Source: an uncultured Clostridium sp. (GTDB taxonomy: Bacteria > Bacillota > Clostridia > TANB77 > CAG-508). Taken from it: DNA of 64,000 bases. The position numbers and the translations under genes were made by a program. Shown one piece after another: positions 55,586 to 64,000 of the stretch (its first letter is position 1; every line of letters begins with the position of its first letter). The stretch spans positions 1-64,000 of the forward strand of contig CANTAQ010000006.1 in the NCBI GenBank assembly GCA_947651825.1, in the 5' to 3' direction. Under the pieces are notes generated by a model. The model did not search any database, had not been told where the DNA came from, and worked only from the letters and a program-made list of their open reading frames with translations.

Positions 55586-56533
55586 TTATTCATCATCTGA
55601 AGCAAAGTTTAGTTCTAATGAATGTAACTTATTTATAACTTCATCTAGTGATTTTTTACCTAGATTTCTTACTTTCATCATATCTGCTTCGGATTTATTT
55701 GCTAAATCTTCAACTGTAGAAATTCCTGCTCTCTTTAAGCAATTATATGATCTTACAGATAATTCTAATTCTTCTATTGGCATTTCCAATATTTTTTCTT
55801 TCTTAGATTCAGATTTTTCAACCATTACCTTAGTATTTCTTGCTGTTTCTGATAAATCTATGAATAATTCTAAATGGCTAACCATAACTTTAGCTGCTAA
55901 GCTAACAGCTTCATATGCTTTTAAACTACCATCTGTCCAAATTTCTATTGTTAATTTATCATAGTCTATTGATTGTCCTACTCTAGTATTTTCTACTGAA
56001 TAATTTACTTTTTTTACTGGAGTAAATATAGAATCTATTGGTAGTACATCTATTGATTGATTTTCTGTTTTGTTTTTTTCTGCAACATTATATCCTCTGC
56101 CTCTATCAACAGTCATCTCCATATGTAAAAATCCACCCTCTGCTACTGTAGCTATATGTAAATCTGGATTTAATATTTCTATAGATGAATCTGTTATTAT
56201 ATCTCCTGCTTTAACTTCTCCTTCGCCATTAAAGTCTATCTTTATAGTTTTGATTTCATTTTCATGCATTTTTAATCTTACACTTTTTAAATTAACTATA
56301 ATTTCTGGCACGTCTTCTACAACATTTGGTATACTTGAAAATTCGTGTACTACACCTTCAATTTTTACACTTGTTATTGCTGCCCCTGGTAATGATGATA
56401 GTAAAATTCTTCTTAAAGAATTTCCTATTGTCATTCCATATCCTCTTTCTAACGGTTCACATACGAATTTTCCATAGCTTTCGTCTTCGTTTATTGCTAG
56501 GCATTCAATATTTGGTTTTTCAAATTCAATCAT
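55586..56533 (-). CDS. rpoA: RNA polymerase alpha subunit
   Basis: The protein is 315 residues. The N-terminal dimerisation domain ([31 protein letters not shown]) and the alpha-CTD ([16 protein letters not shown] and [12 protein letters not shown]) bind UP elements and activators. In the usual place between rpsD and rplQ. Confidence 0.98.
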   Translation of the reverse strand: MIEFEKPNIECLAINEDESYGKFVCEPLERGYGMTIGNSLRRILLSSLPGAAITSVKIEGVVHEFSSIPNVVEDVPEIIVNLKSVRLKMHENEIKTIKIDFNGEGEVKAGDIITDSSIEILNPDLHIATVAEGGFLHMEMTVDRGRGYNVAEKNKTENQSIDVLPIDSIFTPVKKVNYSVENTRVGQSIDYDKLTIEIWTDGSLKAYEAVSLAAKVMVSHLELFIDLSETARNTKVMVEKSESKKEKILEMPIEELELSVRSYNCLKRAGISTVEDLANKSEADMMKVRNLGKKSLDEVINKLHSLELNFASDDE

Positions 56534-56628
56534 TAATTTTAACCTCCTATTTAGATGTTAGAATTTAGATGTTATGTTTTAGAATTTTTCTAACTACTAA
56601 TTCTAATTTTCTAAATTTTACTTTTTAA

Positions 56629-57255
56629 CTATTTAGAATATAATTCTACGATTAAGTGTTCTTCAACTGCAATATCTACATCTTCTCTAGATGCTAATTT
56701 AACTACTTTTACTTGTAGTTTATCATTATCTTTTTCTAACCAAGCTGGTACTGGTTTTGCTTTATTTACTTCTATATTTTCTTTTATTGTTTTATTATCT
56801 TTTTTAATTTCTCTAACTGTGATAACATCTCCTGTTTTTACTAAGTATGATGGAATATCTACTTTTCTTCCATTCACATCAAAATGACCATGGTTTACAA
56901 GTTGTCTTGCTTGTGCTCTTGATGTTCCAAATCCTGCTCTATAAACAACATTATCTAATCTACTTTCTAATATTTGTAATAAGTTTTCACCAGTAATACC
57001 TTTTTTATTTTCAGCCATTGCGAAATATTTTCTAAATTGTTTTTCTCCTACTCCGTAGAAGTATTTTGTTTTTTGTTTTTCTCTTAATTGCATTCCATAT
57101 TCAGATAATTTTTTCTTTCCTTGTCCGTGTTCTCCAGGTGCATAATTTCTTCTTGTAACACTACATTTATCTGTATAGCATCTTGAACCTTTTAAGAACA
57201 ATTTTTGCCCTTCTCTACGGCAAATACGGCATTGTTCGTCTTTATATCTTGCCAT
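56629..57255 (-). CDS. rpsD: 30S ribosomal protein S4, zinc-binding type
   Basis: The protein is 208 residues. Zinc-ligand cysteines CRICRREG and CYTDKC, then the S4 RNA-binding motif ([30 protein letters not shown]). A primary 16S-binding protein and, in some bacteria, a translational repressor of its operon. Confidence 0.98.
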   Translation of the reverse strand: MARYKDEQCRICRREGQKLFLKGSRCYTDKCSVTRRNYAPGEHGQGKKKLSEYGMQLREKQKTKYFYGVGEKQFRKYFAMAENKKGITGENLLQILESRLDNVVYRAGFGTSRAQARQLVNHGHFDVNGRKVDIPSYLVKTGDVITVREIKKDNKTIKENIEVNKAKPVPAWLEKDNDKLQVKVVKLASREDVDIAVEEHLIVELYSK

Positions 57256-57269
57256 TATATATTTCCTCC

Positions 57270-57668
57270 TTATACTCTTCTTCTTTTTGGTGGTCTACAA
57301 CCATTGTGTGGAATTGGTGTTACATCTTTAATTGCGCTGATTTCTAATCCCGCTGTTTGTAAAGATCTTATAGCAGCTTCTCTACCAGAACCTGGTCCTT
57401 TTACAAATACTGCTACACTTCTTAGTCCATGTTCCATTCCTGCTTTTGCAGCTGTAAGTGCTACTTCACCTGCTGCATATGGAGTGCTTTTTCTAGAACC
57501 TTTAAATCCTAATTCTCCAGCACTTGACCAAGAAATAACATTTCCTTTTTCATCAGTGATTGTAACTATTGTATTATTAAAACTAGAATGAATATGAGCT
57601 TGACCTTTTTCTATATTTTTTCTATCTCTTCTTCTAGTTACTGTTTTTTTCTGTGCTACTTTTGCCAT
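57270..57668 (-). CDS. rpsK: 30S ribosomal protein S11
   Basis: The protein is 132 residues. Typical [20 protein letters not shown], then [20 protein letters not shown] and [19 protein letters not shown] at the end. Binds 16S platform. Confidence 0.98.
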   Translation of the reverse strand: MAKVAQKKTVTRRRDRKNIEKGQAHIHSSFNNTIVTITDEKGNVISWSSAGELGFKGSRKSTPYAAGEVALTAAKAGMEHGLRSVAVFVKGPGSGREAAIRSLQTAGLEISAIKDVTPIPHNGCRPPKRRRV

Positions 57669-57707
57669 TTTTTGTTTTTCCTCCTTTTACATGGATATCA
57701 AAATTTA

Positions 57708-58073
57708 TTATTTACTCTTTCTGCTTACAACTTTTCTTGGACCTTTTCTTGTACGTGCATTTGTTTTTGTTCTTTGTCCTCTAACTGGTAAGCCTCTTTT
57801 ATGTCTCATTCCTCTAAAGCATCCTATTTCTGTAAGTCTTTTAATATTTAAAGCTACTTCTCTACGTAAGTCACCTTCTACTTTATAACCATCCATCGCT
57901 TTTCTTATGCTTTGTACTTGGTCATCTGTTAAATCTTTCACTCTAATATCTGGATTCACATCAGCTGCTTTTAATATTTTGTTAGAACTTGTTCTACCTA
58001 TTCCATAGATATAAGTAAGTCCTATTTCTACTCTTTTTTCTTTAGGTAGATCTACGCCTGCAATTCTTGCCAT
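57708..58073 (-). CDS. rpsM: 30S ribosomal protein S13
   Basis: The protein is 121 residues. N-terminal [19 protein letters not shown] and C-terminal [19 protein letters not shown]. Lies near the P-site tRNA and head bridges. Confidence 0.98.
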   Translation of the reverse strand: MARIAGVDLPKEKRVEIGLTYIYGIGRTSSNKILKAADVNPDIRVKDLTDDQVQSIRKAMDGYKVEGDLRREVALNIKRLTEIGCFRGMRHKRGLPVRGQRTKTNARTRKGPRKVVSRKSK

Positions 58074-58142
58074 AATAAAAATTCACCTCTTTAATTTAAT
58101 ATTAATATTTGGATTGTATATATAATAAATAAAAACAGATAT

Positions 58143-58166
58143 TCCTAAAATATTACTATTTTAGGA
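58143..58166. other. Perfect hairpin between rpsM and rpmJ
   Basis: TCCTAAAATA / TATTTTAGGA (10-bp arms, TTAC loop) in the 140-bp gap between rpmJ and rpsM. No T-run of terminator length follows, so it may be a processing site, attenuator or operon-regulatory structure. Confidence 0.5.
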
Positions 58167-58214
58167 CAGCCGCACTATTTTTATGTTATTAGCTAATTTT
58201 AATTCTAGGATTAA

Positions 58215-58328
58215 TTATCCTTGTCTTTGTTTGTGTTTAGGGTTTTCACAAATTACTCTTGTAACACCTTTTCTTTTTATAATTTTGCATTTTTCACATA
58301 TTTTTTTTACTGATGGTCTTACTTTCAT
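58215..58328 (-). CDS. rpmJ: 50S ribosomal protein L36
   Basis: 37 residues: [20 protein letters not shown], then the C-terminal NPKHKQRQG. Zinc ligands C-x2-C and C/H near the end. The smallest 50S protein, in its usual place between infA and rpsM. Confidence 0.95.
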   Translation of the reverse strand: MKVRPSVKKICEKCKIIKRKGVTRVICENPKHKQRQG

Positions 58329-58420
58329 TTCTTTCACCTCATTTTGAATTTTAGAATTTAGAAATTCAAGTTTTAAATTTGTATATTTCTTTAATTCTAT
58401 ATTTCTAAATACCTTTCATT

Positions 58421-58639
58421 TTATTTATCTCTCCAGGTTATACGTCCTTTTGTAAGATCATATGGAGATAGTTCTAATTTTACTTTATCACCTGGAAGTA
58501 TTTTTATATAATTCATTCTAAGTTTTCCTGAAATATGTGCTAATACTTGATGTCCGTTTTCCAATTCAACTTTAAACTGAGTGTTTGGTAAGCTTTCAAC
58601 TACTGTTCCTTCAACTTCAATAACGTCTTCTTTTGACAC
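58421..58639 (-). CDS. infA: Translation initiation factor IF-1
   Basis: 72 residues, S1-like OB fold ([34 protein letters not shown]). A GTG start with GGAGG upstream (about 10 nt). It binds the A site of 30S during initiation. Confidence 0.97.
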   Translation of the reverse strand: MSKEDVIEVEGTVVESLPNTQFKVELENGHQVLAHISGKLRMNYIKILPGDKVKLELSPYDLTKGRITWRDK

Positions 58640-58708
58640 TTTTTTTCTTCCTCCTACAATGAATTTTATTTATACATTAAATAACTTTTAAATTATATAC
58701 TATTTTCT

Positions 58709-59476
58709 TTAATTTGTCAATATTTCTGCTTCTTTTTCTGTAATTAATATTGTATTTTCATAATGTGCTGCTAAATTCCCACTTTCTGTTACTATTGTCC
58801 AGCCATCATCTAGCTCTAAAATATTGTCATTTCCTATCATTACCATAGGTTCTACTGCCAGAGTCATCCCAGGTTCAAGTCTTATTCCTTTTCCTGCTTT
58901 TCCATAATTTGGAATCGCTGGATCTTCATGCATACTTCTTCCTATGCCATGTCCTTGAAATTCTTTTACTACTGAATAGCCATTTTTTTCAACAAACTCT
59001 CCAATTGCATGTGATACATCACCTATACGATAACCTTTTTTTGCAAATTTAATTCCCTCAAAAAATGCTTGTTTTGTAACTTCAAGTAACTTTTGTGCCT
59101 CGTCTGAAACTTTTCCTACAGTATATGTTCTTGCACAATCTCCATTAAATCCATTTTTTAAAACAACTAAATCTACACTAACAATATCTCCTTCTTTTAA
59201 AATAACTTTTTTAGAAGGTATCCCATGTATTACTTCATCATTTATAGATATACATAGTGTTGCAGGAAATGGATTAATTCTACTATCTGGATGTGGGTAA
59301 TTTTTTTGTGCTGGAATAGCATTATTTTGTTTTATAAAATCTTCTGCAATTTTATCCAATTCCATTGTAGATATGCCTGGTCTTATCGCTTCTTCAACTT
59401 TTCTTTGAGTTTCTATGGCAAGTCTGCAAGATTCTCTCATTAATTCAATTTCTCTTTTAGACTTTATTTCAACCAA
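58709..59476 (-). CDS. map: Methionine aminopeptidase type I
   Basis: About 255 residues. The metal ligands are in VSVDLVVLKNGFNGD (Asp), DCARTY, GHGIGRSMHEDP (His) and AVEPMV (Glu). The start is a TTG (59476; VEIKSKREIELMRE) with GGTGG 8 nt upstream; the GTG at 59488 overlaps that site. Removes N-terminal Met. Confidence 0.95.
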   Translation of the reverse strand: MVEIKSKREIELMRESCRLAIETQRKVEEAIRPGISTMELDKIAEDFIKQNNAIPAQKNYPHPDSRINPFPATLCISINDEVIHGIPSKKVILKEGDIVSVDLVVLKNGFNGDCARTYTVGKVSDEAQKLLEVTKQAFFEGIKFAKKGYRIGDVSHAIGEFVEKNGYSVVKEFQGHGIGRSMHEDPAIPNYGKAGKGIRLEPGMTLAVEPMVMIGNDNILELDDGWTIVTESGNLAAHYENTILITEKEAEILTN

Positions 59477-59492
59477 TCCTATTCCCACCTTT

Positions 59493-60146
59493 TTATTTCA
59501 ATTCTTTTTCTAATTTTTCTGCAATTTCATAAGAAGTTTGACCTGCTTTGTCTCCAGCTTTTTCTGTTCTTAATACATTTTTCTCAGCATAATAGTTAAT
59601 TAATTCTTCTGAAGAATTTTTATATACTTCTAATCTATTTTGAACAACTTCTGGTTTTTGATCTTCTCTTTGATATAGTTCTCCTCCACATTCATCACAA
59701 ATTCCTTCTTGCTTTGGTGGATTAAATACTACATTATATATTGCTGAACATCCTCTACAACTTCTTCTATTTGCAATTCTTTCAACTATTTCATCAAATG
59801 GAACTTCAATATTTAATGCCATATCTACTTTTTTGTTTTTTGATGATAGTAATTCATCTAGAACAATTGCTTGATTTGTTGTTCTTGGGAATCCATCTAA
59901 TATAGCTCCATTTGCAACATCAGCTTCTTCCATTCTTTTTTCTAACATTCTAACTGTTAATTCATCTGGAACTAGTTCTCCTTTATCCATATATACTTTA
60001 GCTTCTTTTCCTAGTTCTGTTTCGTTTTTTAGATTTTCTCTAAATAAATCTCCTGTTGATATATGTGCTAATTTTAAATTTTCTGCTAAAATTTTTCCTA
60101 CAGTTCCTTTTCCACTTCCTGGTGCTCCTAATAATACTATAACCAT
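59493..60146 (-). CDS. adk: Adenylate kinase with zinc LID
   Basis: The protein is 217 residues. P-loop GAPGSGKGTVG, NMP-binding region ISTGDLFREN, DGFPRT and a LID with four cysteines (CRGC and CDEC) typical of Gram-positive enzymes. Catalyses 2 ADP = ATP + AMP. Confidence 0.98.
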   Translation of the reverse strand: MVIVLLGAPGSGKGTVGKILAENLKLAHISTGDLFRENLKNETELGKEAKVYMDKGELVPDELTVRMLEKRMEEADVANGAILDGFPRTTNQAIVLDELLSSKNKKVDMALNIEVPFDEIVERIANRRSCRGCSAIYNVVFNPPKQEGICDECGGELYQREDQKPEVVQNRLEVYKNSSEELINYYAEKNVLRTEKAGDKAGQTSYEIAEKLEKELK

Positions 60147-60199
60147 ATTTTCCTCCTATTACATGACGAAAAATTAATAATGAATATTAATTAATTCTA

Positions 60200-60229
60200 T
60201 TAGTTTTTGGCTTTATAGCCAAAAACTAA
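60200..60229. other. Perfect hairpin between secY and adk
   Basis: TTAGTTTTTGGCT / AGCCAAAAACTAA (13-bp arms, TTAT loop) within a 117-bp gap rich in AATTAAT repeats. No typical T-run follows on either strand. Candidate RNA processing or attenuation structure. Confidence 0.5.
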
Positions 60230-60263
60230 CAGTAATTATCACTTATTAATTCTTCACTATTAA

Positions 60264-61598
60264 TTATTCTAAAAATCCTTTATAGTGTCTCATTACTAAT
60301 CTAGATTCTAATTGTTCTACCATTTCTAATGCAACTCCTACTACGATTAATATTGATGTTCCTCCAAAAGATATATTTAATCCTGTAAAGCTTAATAGCA
60401 TAGGTAATATTGCTATTATACTTAAGAATATTCCTCCAAATAGAGTTAATTTTTTCATTATTGATGATAAATAATCTGCTGTAGGTTTTCCTGCTCTTAT
60501 TCCTGGTATAAATCCACCATTTTTCTTTATATTATTTGATACTTCTGCTGGATTAAATGTTGCATAAGTATAGAAGTAAGTAAATCCTACTATTAATAGT
60601 AAATACACTATAGCATTTGCTATTGTATAGCCTATTCCAAATTGTGCTGTTGATGTAGACATTGAGAACTTATAGATTGTTGCCCAAAATCCACTTGCTG
60701 TAGCTATATTATTATTAAACATAGGTATAATCATTGCTGGAAAAGTTAAGAAAGATGATGCAAAGATAACTGGCATTACACCTGCCATTGCTAATTTTAA
60801 TGGTATATGTGTATTTTGTCCACCATACATTTTTCTTCCAACTACTTTTTTAGCATATTGTACTGGTACTCTTCTTTCTGCTTGTTGTACAAATACAACA
60901 CCTGCAACTAGAAGTAATGCTCCTGCAATTATTGCTAGAGTAATTATTAAACCTGTTGTATTAATTACTCCATTTACTATTATATTATTATATAATCCTA
61001 CAGCAGCTCCTGGTAATGAAGATATTATACCAACAAATATAATCATTGAAATTCCATTTCCAATTCCTTTATTAGTTATTTGATCTCCTAACCACATAAG
61101 TAATGCTGTTCCTGCCATTAATGATATAACAAATAAACAAGCTGTTCCAAATCCTGGATTTATAAATACTCCCAATCCTTTATATGCGTTGCTGTATGTC
61201 AAGTATAATCCTGTTGCTTCTATTAAAGCTAAAAATACTGTAAGTAATTTTGTATATCTATTTACTTTAGCTTTTCCTTCTTCTCCACCTTCTTTAATTG
61301 CTCTTTCCAAAGAAGGTATTACCATTCCTAATAATTGAATTACTATAGATGCAGTAATATATGGAGTTATTGTCATTGCAAATATTGATAATTTAGAAAA
61401 AGCTCCTCCGGAAATTATATCAATTAAGTTTGATATACTTGTTCCCGAACCAGTTGCAAGATTATCTAATGCAATACTATCTACTCCTGGTACTGTAACA
61501 TAGCATCCAAATCTGAATATAACAATTAATAATAATGTATATAAAAGTCTTTTTCTTACATCTGGACTTTTAAATGCGTTTTTAATTGTTTTAAACAA
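60264..61598 (-). CDS. secY: Protein translocase subunit SecY
   Basis: The protein is 444 residues with ten membrane helices. Conserved plug and lateral-gate sequences (PGVDSIALDNL, FAMTITPYITASIVIQLL, QAERRVPVQYAKK, and GIRAGKPTADYLSSI) are present. Forms the SecYEG channel. Normal length. Confidence 0.97.
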   Translation of the reverse strand: MFKTIKNAFKSPDVRKRLLYTLLLIVIFRFGCYVTVPGVDSIALDNLATGSGTSISNLIDIISGGAFSKLSIFAMTITPYITASIVIQLLGMVIPSLERAIKEGGEEGKAKVNRYTKLLTVFLALIEATGLYLTYSNAYKGLGVFINPGFGTACLFVISLMAGTALLMWLGDQITNKGIGNGISMIIFVGIISSLPGAAVGLYNNIIVNGVINTTGLIITLAIIAGALLLVAGVVFVQQAERRVPVQYAKKVVGRKMYGGQNTHIPLKLAMAGVMPVIFASSFLTFPAMIIPMFNNNIATASGFWATIYKFSMSTSTAQFGIGYTIANAIVYLLLIVGFTYFYTYATFNPAEVSNNIKKNGGFIPGIRAGKPTADYLSSIMKKLTLFGGIFLSIIAILPMLLSFTGLNISFGGTSILIVVGVALEMVEQLESRLVMRHYKGFLE

Positions 61599-61599
61599 C

Positions 61600-62034
61600 T
61601 TAAATCACCTCTGCTTTTCCACCGGCTTTTTCTATTGCCTCAGCAGCTGATTTTGTGAATCTTGTAGCTTTTACTGTTAGTTTCTTTTCTAATTTTCCGG
61701 TTCCTAAAATAACTATTCCGTCATTTGCTTTACTGATTATTCCATCTTCTATTAAAGATTCAGCTGTAACTTCTTCATTTTTTACTTTATTTAACATTGT
61801 TAAAGTTACTTCTGTATATGTTTTTGCATGGATATTTGTAAATCCTCTTTTTGGTAATCTTCTATATAAAGGTGTTTGACCTCCTTCAAAACCACGTCTA
61901 ACTCCTCCACCTGTTCTAGCTTTTTGTCCTTTATGTCCTCTACCAGATGTTTTACCAAGTCCTGAACCAATTCCGCGTCCTACTCTTTTCTTTGTTTCTT
62001 TTTTAGTAGCAGCTTTAATGTTTCCTAATTCCAT
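61600..62034 (-). CDS. rplO: 50S ribosomal protein L15
   Basis: The protein is 144 residues. Gly/Arg-rich N-terminus [21 protein letters not shown] and the L15 signature near the C-terminus. It ends 1 bp before secY. rpmD (L30), normally just upstream, is missing: only 46 bp separate it from rpsE. Confidence 0.97.
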   Translation of the reverse strand: MELGNIKAATKKETKKRVGRGIGSGLGKTSGRGHKGQKARTGGGVRRGFEGGQTPLYRRLPKRGFTNIHAKTYTEVTLTMLNKVKNEEVTAESLIEDGIISKANDGIVILGTGKLEKKLTVKATRFTKSAAEAIEKAGGKAEVI

Positions 62035-62080
62035 GTTTTGTTTCCCTCCATTCTTAAATTAGTCTTTTAATCTATAACTA

Positions 62081-62569
62081 TTAGATAACTTCTTCTACTT
62101 TTTTATTTCTTTTTTTAGCTATCTCTTCAGCTGTAGACATGTTTTGTAATGCATCTATTGTTGCATAACCTACATTTCTTGGATTGTTTGTACCAATAAT
62201 TTTTGTTTTTATATCTCTGTATCCTGCTAATTCTAATATTGGTCTAACACTTCCTCCAGCTATAAGTCCAGAACCTTGTGGAGCTGGTTTTAATAAAACA
62301 CTAGCTGAACCAAAAGTTCCAATAAATTCATGTGGTACAGTTGTTCCAACCATAGGAACTTCAATTAGATTCTTTTTAGCATCTTCAATAGCTTTTTTTA
62401 TAGCATCTGGAACTTCAGCTGCTTTACCATTTCCAATACCTACGTGTCCGTTTTCATCTCCAACAACTACAACAGCACTAAATCTGAAATTTCTACCACC
62501 TTTAACAACTTTTGCAACTCTGTTAATAGCTACAACTTTTTCTTTATATTCCACTGTTTTTTCTTCCAT
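62081..62569 (-). CDS. rpsE: 30S ribosomal protein S5
   Basis: The protein is 162 residues. N-terminal dsRBD ([45 protein letters not shown]) and C-terminal [22 protein letters not shown]. Involved in decoding accuracy. Confidence 0.98.
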   Translation of the reverse strand: MEEKTVEYKEKVVAINRVAKVVKGGRNFRFSAVVVVGDENGHVGIGNGKAAEVPDAIKKAIEDAKKNLIEVPMVGTTVPHEFIGTFGSASVLLKPAPQGSGLIAGGSVRPILELAGYRDIKTKIIGTNNPRNVGYATIDALQNMSTAEEIAKKRNKKVEEVI

Positions 62570-62594
62570 ATTGAACTAAATTTCCCTCCTTAAA

Positions 62595-62954
62595 CTAAAA
62601 TTTTAGTCCTGCTTCTCTTGCAGACTCTGCTAATTCTTTTACAACACCATGGTAAACATATCCACCTCTGTCGTAAACAACATTTTCTATTTTCTTTTCT
62701 AAAGCTCTTTTAGCAATTAATGCTCCAACTTCTTTAGCTGCTTCTTTATTTGAATGTTTTGTTTTAACTTCTTTATCTAAAGTAGAAGCTTGAACTAATG
62801 TAGTTCCTTTAGTATCATCAATTATCTGAGCATATAGATTTGTGTTACTTCTAAATACTGATAATCTTGGGCATTCAGATGTTCCGCTAATTTTTGTACG
62901 AACTCTTTTATGTCTTCTTTCTCTTTCTAATTTTCTATTAGTTTTAGAAACCAT
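62595..62954 (-). CDS. rplR: 50S ribosomal protein L18
   Basis: The protein is 119 residues. [37 protein letters not shown] is typical L18. Binds 5S rRNA. Confidence 0.97.
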   Translation of the reverse strand: MVSKTNRKLERERRHKRVRTKISGTSECPRLSVFRSNTNLYAQIIDDTKGTTLVQASTLDKEVKTKHSNKEAAKEVGALIAKRALEKKIENVVYDRGGYVYHGVVKELAESAREAGLKF

Positions 62955-63049
62955 TACGATTACTCCTTTCTAATCTAATTTTATAATTATATATGTTTTT
63001 ATTTATTTCAATTAATAATCTTGAATTAAATTCAATTTTTAACTAAAGT

Positions 63050-63173
63050 TTTTTAACAAAGTAAAAGTGGTATATTGCAAGGAAAGCAAATAAAAATTTT
63101 TGAGACTATACACTGTATGTCGATAAAATTTTTATGCAGCTTGACAAAGCAAGATTCCGCTTTTCATTTGTTT
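63050..63173. repeat. Dispersed inverted-repeat element, copy B
   Basis: Located between rplF and rplR. It shares GGTATATTGCAAGGAAA, AAAAATTTTT, TGCAG and GCAAGA blocks with copy A (22640-22731), plus an extra internal stem with ATAAAAATTTT / AAAATTTTTAT arms. Outer arms AACAAAGTAAAAGTGG / CCGCTTTTCATTTGTT form an imperfect hairpin. The element ends just before the rplF stop at 63179, as copy A ends at the infB stop. Confidence 0.6.
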
Positions 63174-63178
63174 GTATT

Positions 63179-63718
63179 TTATTTTTTACCTGTTTTACCC
63201 TCTTTACGTCTAATATGTTCTTCAACATATTTAATACCTTTACCTCTATATACTTCAGGTGGTCTCTTTGTTCTTATAACTGCTGCCATCTCTCCTACTA
63301 ATTCTTTATCAATTCCTCTTACAATTATTTGGTTTGGAGATGGAACTTCATATTTAATTCCTTCTGGTTCTACCATTTCTACAGGATGAGAATATCCTAA
63401 TGTTAAAACTAGTTTATTACCTTGTTTTGCAGCTCTATAACCTACACCATTGATTTCTAATTCTCTAGTGTATTCGTTTAGAACACCTTGTATCATATTA
63501 TTTATCAAAGTTCTTGTTAATCCATGAATACTTCTATTAAATGGTTGGTCATCTGGTCTTACAACTGTTATGACTTTATCATTTAATTCAATTTTCATAT
63601 TTGGGTGCATTTCTTTTTCAAGTGTACCTTTAGGACCTTTTACAGTAACTTTGTTTCCTTCTAATTTTACTTCTACAGAATCTGGTACTGTAATTGGTTT
63701 ATTTCCTATTCTTGACAT
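63179..63718 (-). CDS. rplF: 50S ribosomal protein L6
   Basis: The protein is 179 residues. [17 protein letters not shown], then PIHGLTR-like [15 protein letters not shown] and the C-terminal [18 protein letters not shown]. Near the factor-binding site of 50S. Confidence 0.98.
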   Translation of the reverse strand: MSRIGNKPITVPDSVEVKLEGNKVTVKGPKGTLEKEMHPNMKIELNDKVITVVRPDDQPFNRSIHGLTRTLINNMIQGVLNEYTRELEINGVGYRAAKQGNKLVLTLGYSHPVEMVEPEGIKYEVPSPNQIIVRGIDKELVGEMAAVIRTKRPPEVYRGKGIKYVEEHIRRKEGKTGKK

Positions 63719-63745
63719 AACTATTTTCTCCTTTCTCTTTCTGAA

Positions 63746-64000
63746 TTACCATACATAAGCTAATACTTCTCCACCAACACCTAATTCTCTTGCTTTTTTA
63801 TCTGTCATTATTCCTTTTGATGTTGATATTAATGCTATACCTAAACCATTTAAAACTTTAGGTAATTCTTCTTTAGAAGCATATATTCTTAACCCTGGTT
63901 TACTTATTCTTCTTAATCCAGATATAACTTTTTTACCTTTTTCTGTATATTTTAAAGTTATTCTTATAATTCCTTGATTATCAGTTTTTATTTCTTCATA
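63746..64000 (-). CDS. rpsH: 30S ribosomal protein S8, N-terminus beyond window
   Basis: The last 84 residues are visible, from [20 protein letters not shown] to [13 protein letters not shown], then TAA. The C-terminal core [19 protein letters not shown] is the S8 signature. The 5' part lies beyond position 64000. It precedes rplF in spc-operon order. Confidence 0.95.
   Translation of the reverse strand, partial: YEEIKTDNQGIIRITLKYTEKGKKVISGLRRISKPGLRIYASKEELPKVLNGLGIALISTSKGIMTDKKARELGVGGEVLAYVW

Noticed and set aside
1..64000. tRNA or rRNA genes, CRISPR arrays, insertion sequences, prophage
   Set aside because: No cloverleaf, regularly spaced repeat, transposase, integrase or phage structural gene was seen.

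Overview
The window is one AT-rich chromosome segment (about 28% GC by eye) from a spore-forming, low-GC Gram-positive bacterium of the class Clostridia, probably an uncultured gut lineage. Evidence: a complete spoIIIAA-AH operon, SpoVG, a SpoVB-like flippase, zinc-type adenylate kinase and S4, SpoIIIE/FtsK, and A/T-ending codons throughout. Most genes lie on the minus strand. I see no tRNA, rRNA, CRISPR array, transposase or prophage.

Layout: 1-4.1 kb, two secreted fibronectin type III (FN3) repeat proteins. 4.1-10.8 kb, a small membrane protein, a transglutaminase-like protein, mtaB, spoIIIE/ftsK, a coiled-coil protein and rsmD. 11.2 kb, an isolated GC-rich plus-strand gene. 11.7-17.7 kb, spoVG, the spoIIIA operon and a DUF120 riboflavin-kinase-like gene. 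17.9-27.7 kb, hup, a spoVB-like gene and the rimP-nusA-ylxR-infB-rbfA-nrnA-truB operon. 27.9-33.6 kb, an accessory locus: a pilin/flagellin hybrid, a membrane-anchored surface-type protein, an Agr-type sensor kinase, a Spo0A-like regulator and an Xre regulator. 34-39.2 kb, HD hydrolase, clpX, clpP, tig and small proteins. 39.4-40.2 kb, two candidate structured RNAs. 40.2-54.5 kb, nicotinate phosphoribosyltransferase, galE, a lytic transglycosylase, polA, two membrane glycosyltransferases, deoC, a transglutaminase-like protein, a second isolated plus-strand gene, a YkuD transpeptidase, queH and ruvB. 54.6-64 kb, rpmE and the alpha/spc ribosomal-protein region (rplQ back to rpsH).

The main discovery candidate is a coding anomaly. 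Reading every minus- and plus-strand native gene by eye, I found an in-frame CGG codon only four times: mtaB (7270-7272), spoIIIAE (14254-14256), spoIIIAA (16682-16684) and the surface-type gene at 29153-30221 (29229-29231). In all four the zero frame soon terminates, and skipping exactly the C of CGG (a +1 shift, so CGGN is read as one GGN glycine codon) restores the conserved family sequence. These are the only four genes that look broken. This points to systematic +1 frameshifting or four-base decoding at CGG in this lineage. Two compositionally foreign small genes (11219-11473 and 51477-51740) carry in-frame CGG without any such compensation, and would be truncated if the rule applied to them.
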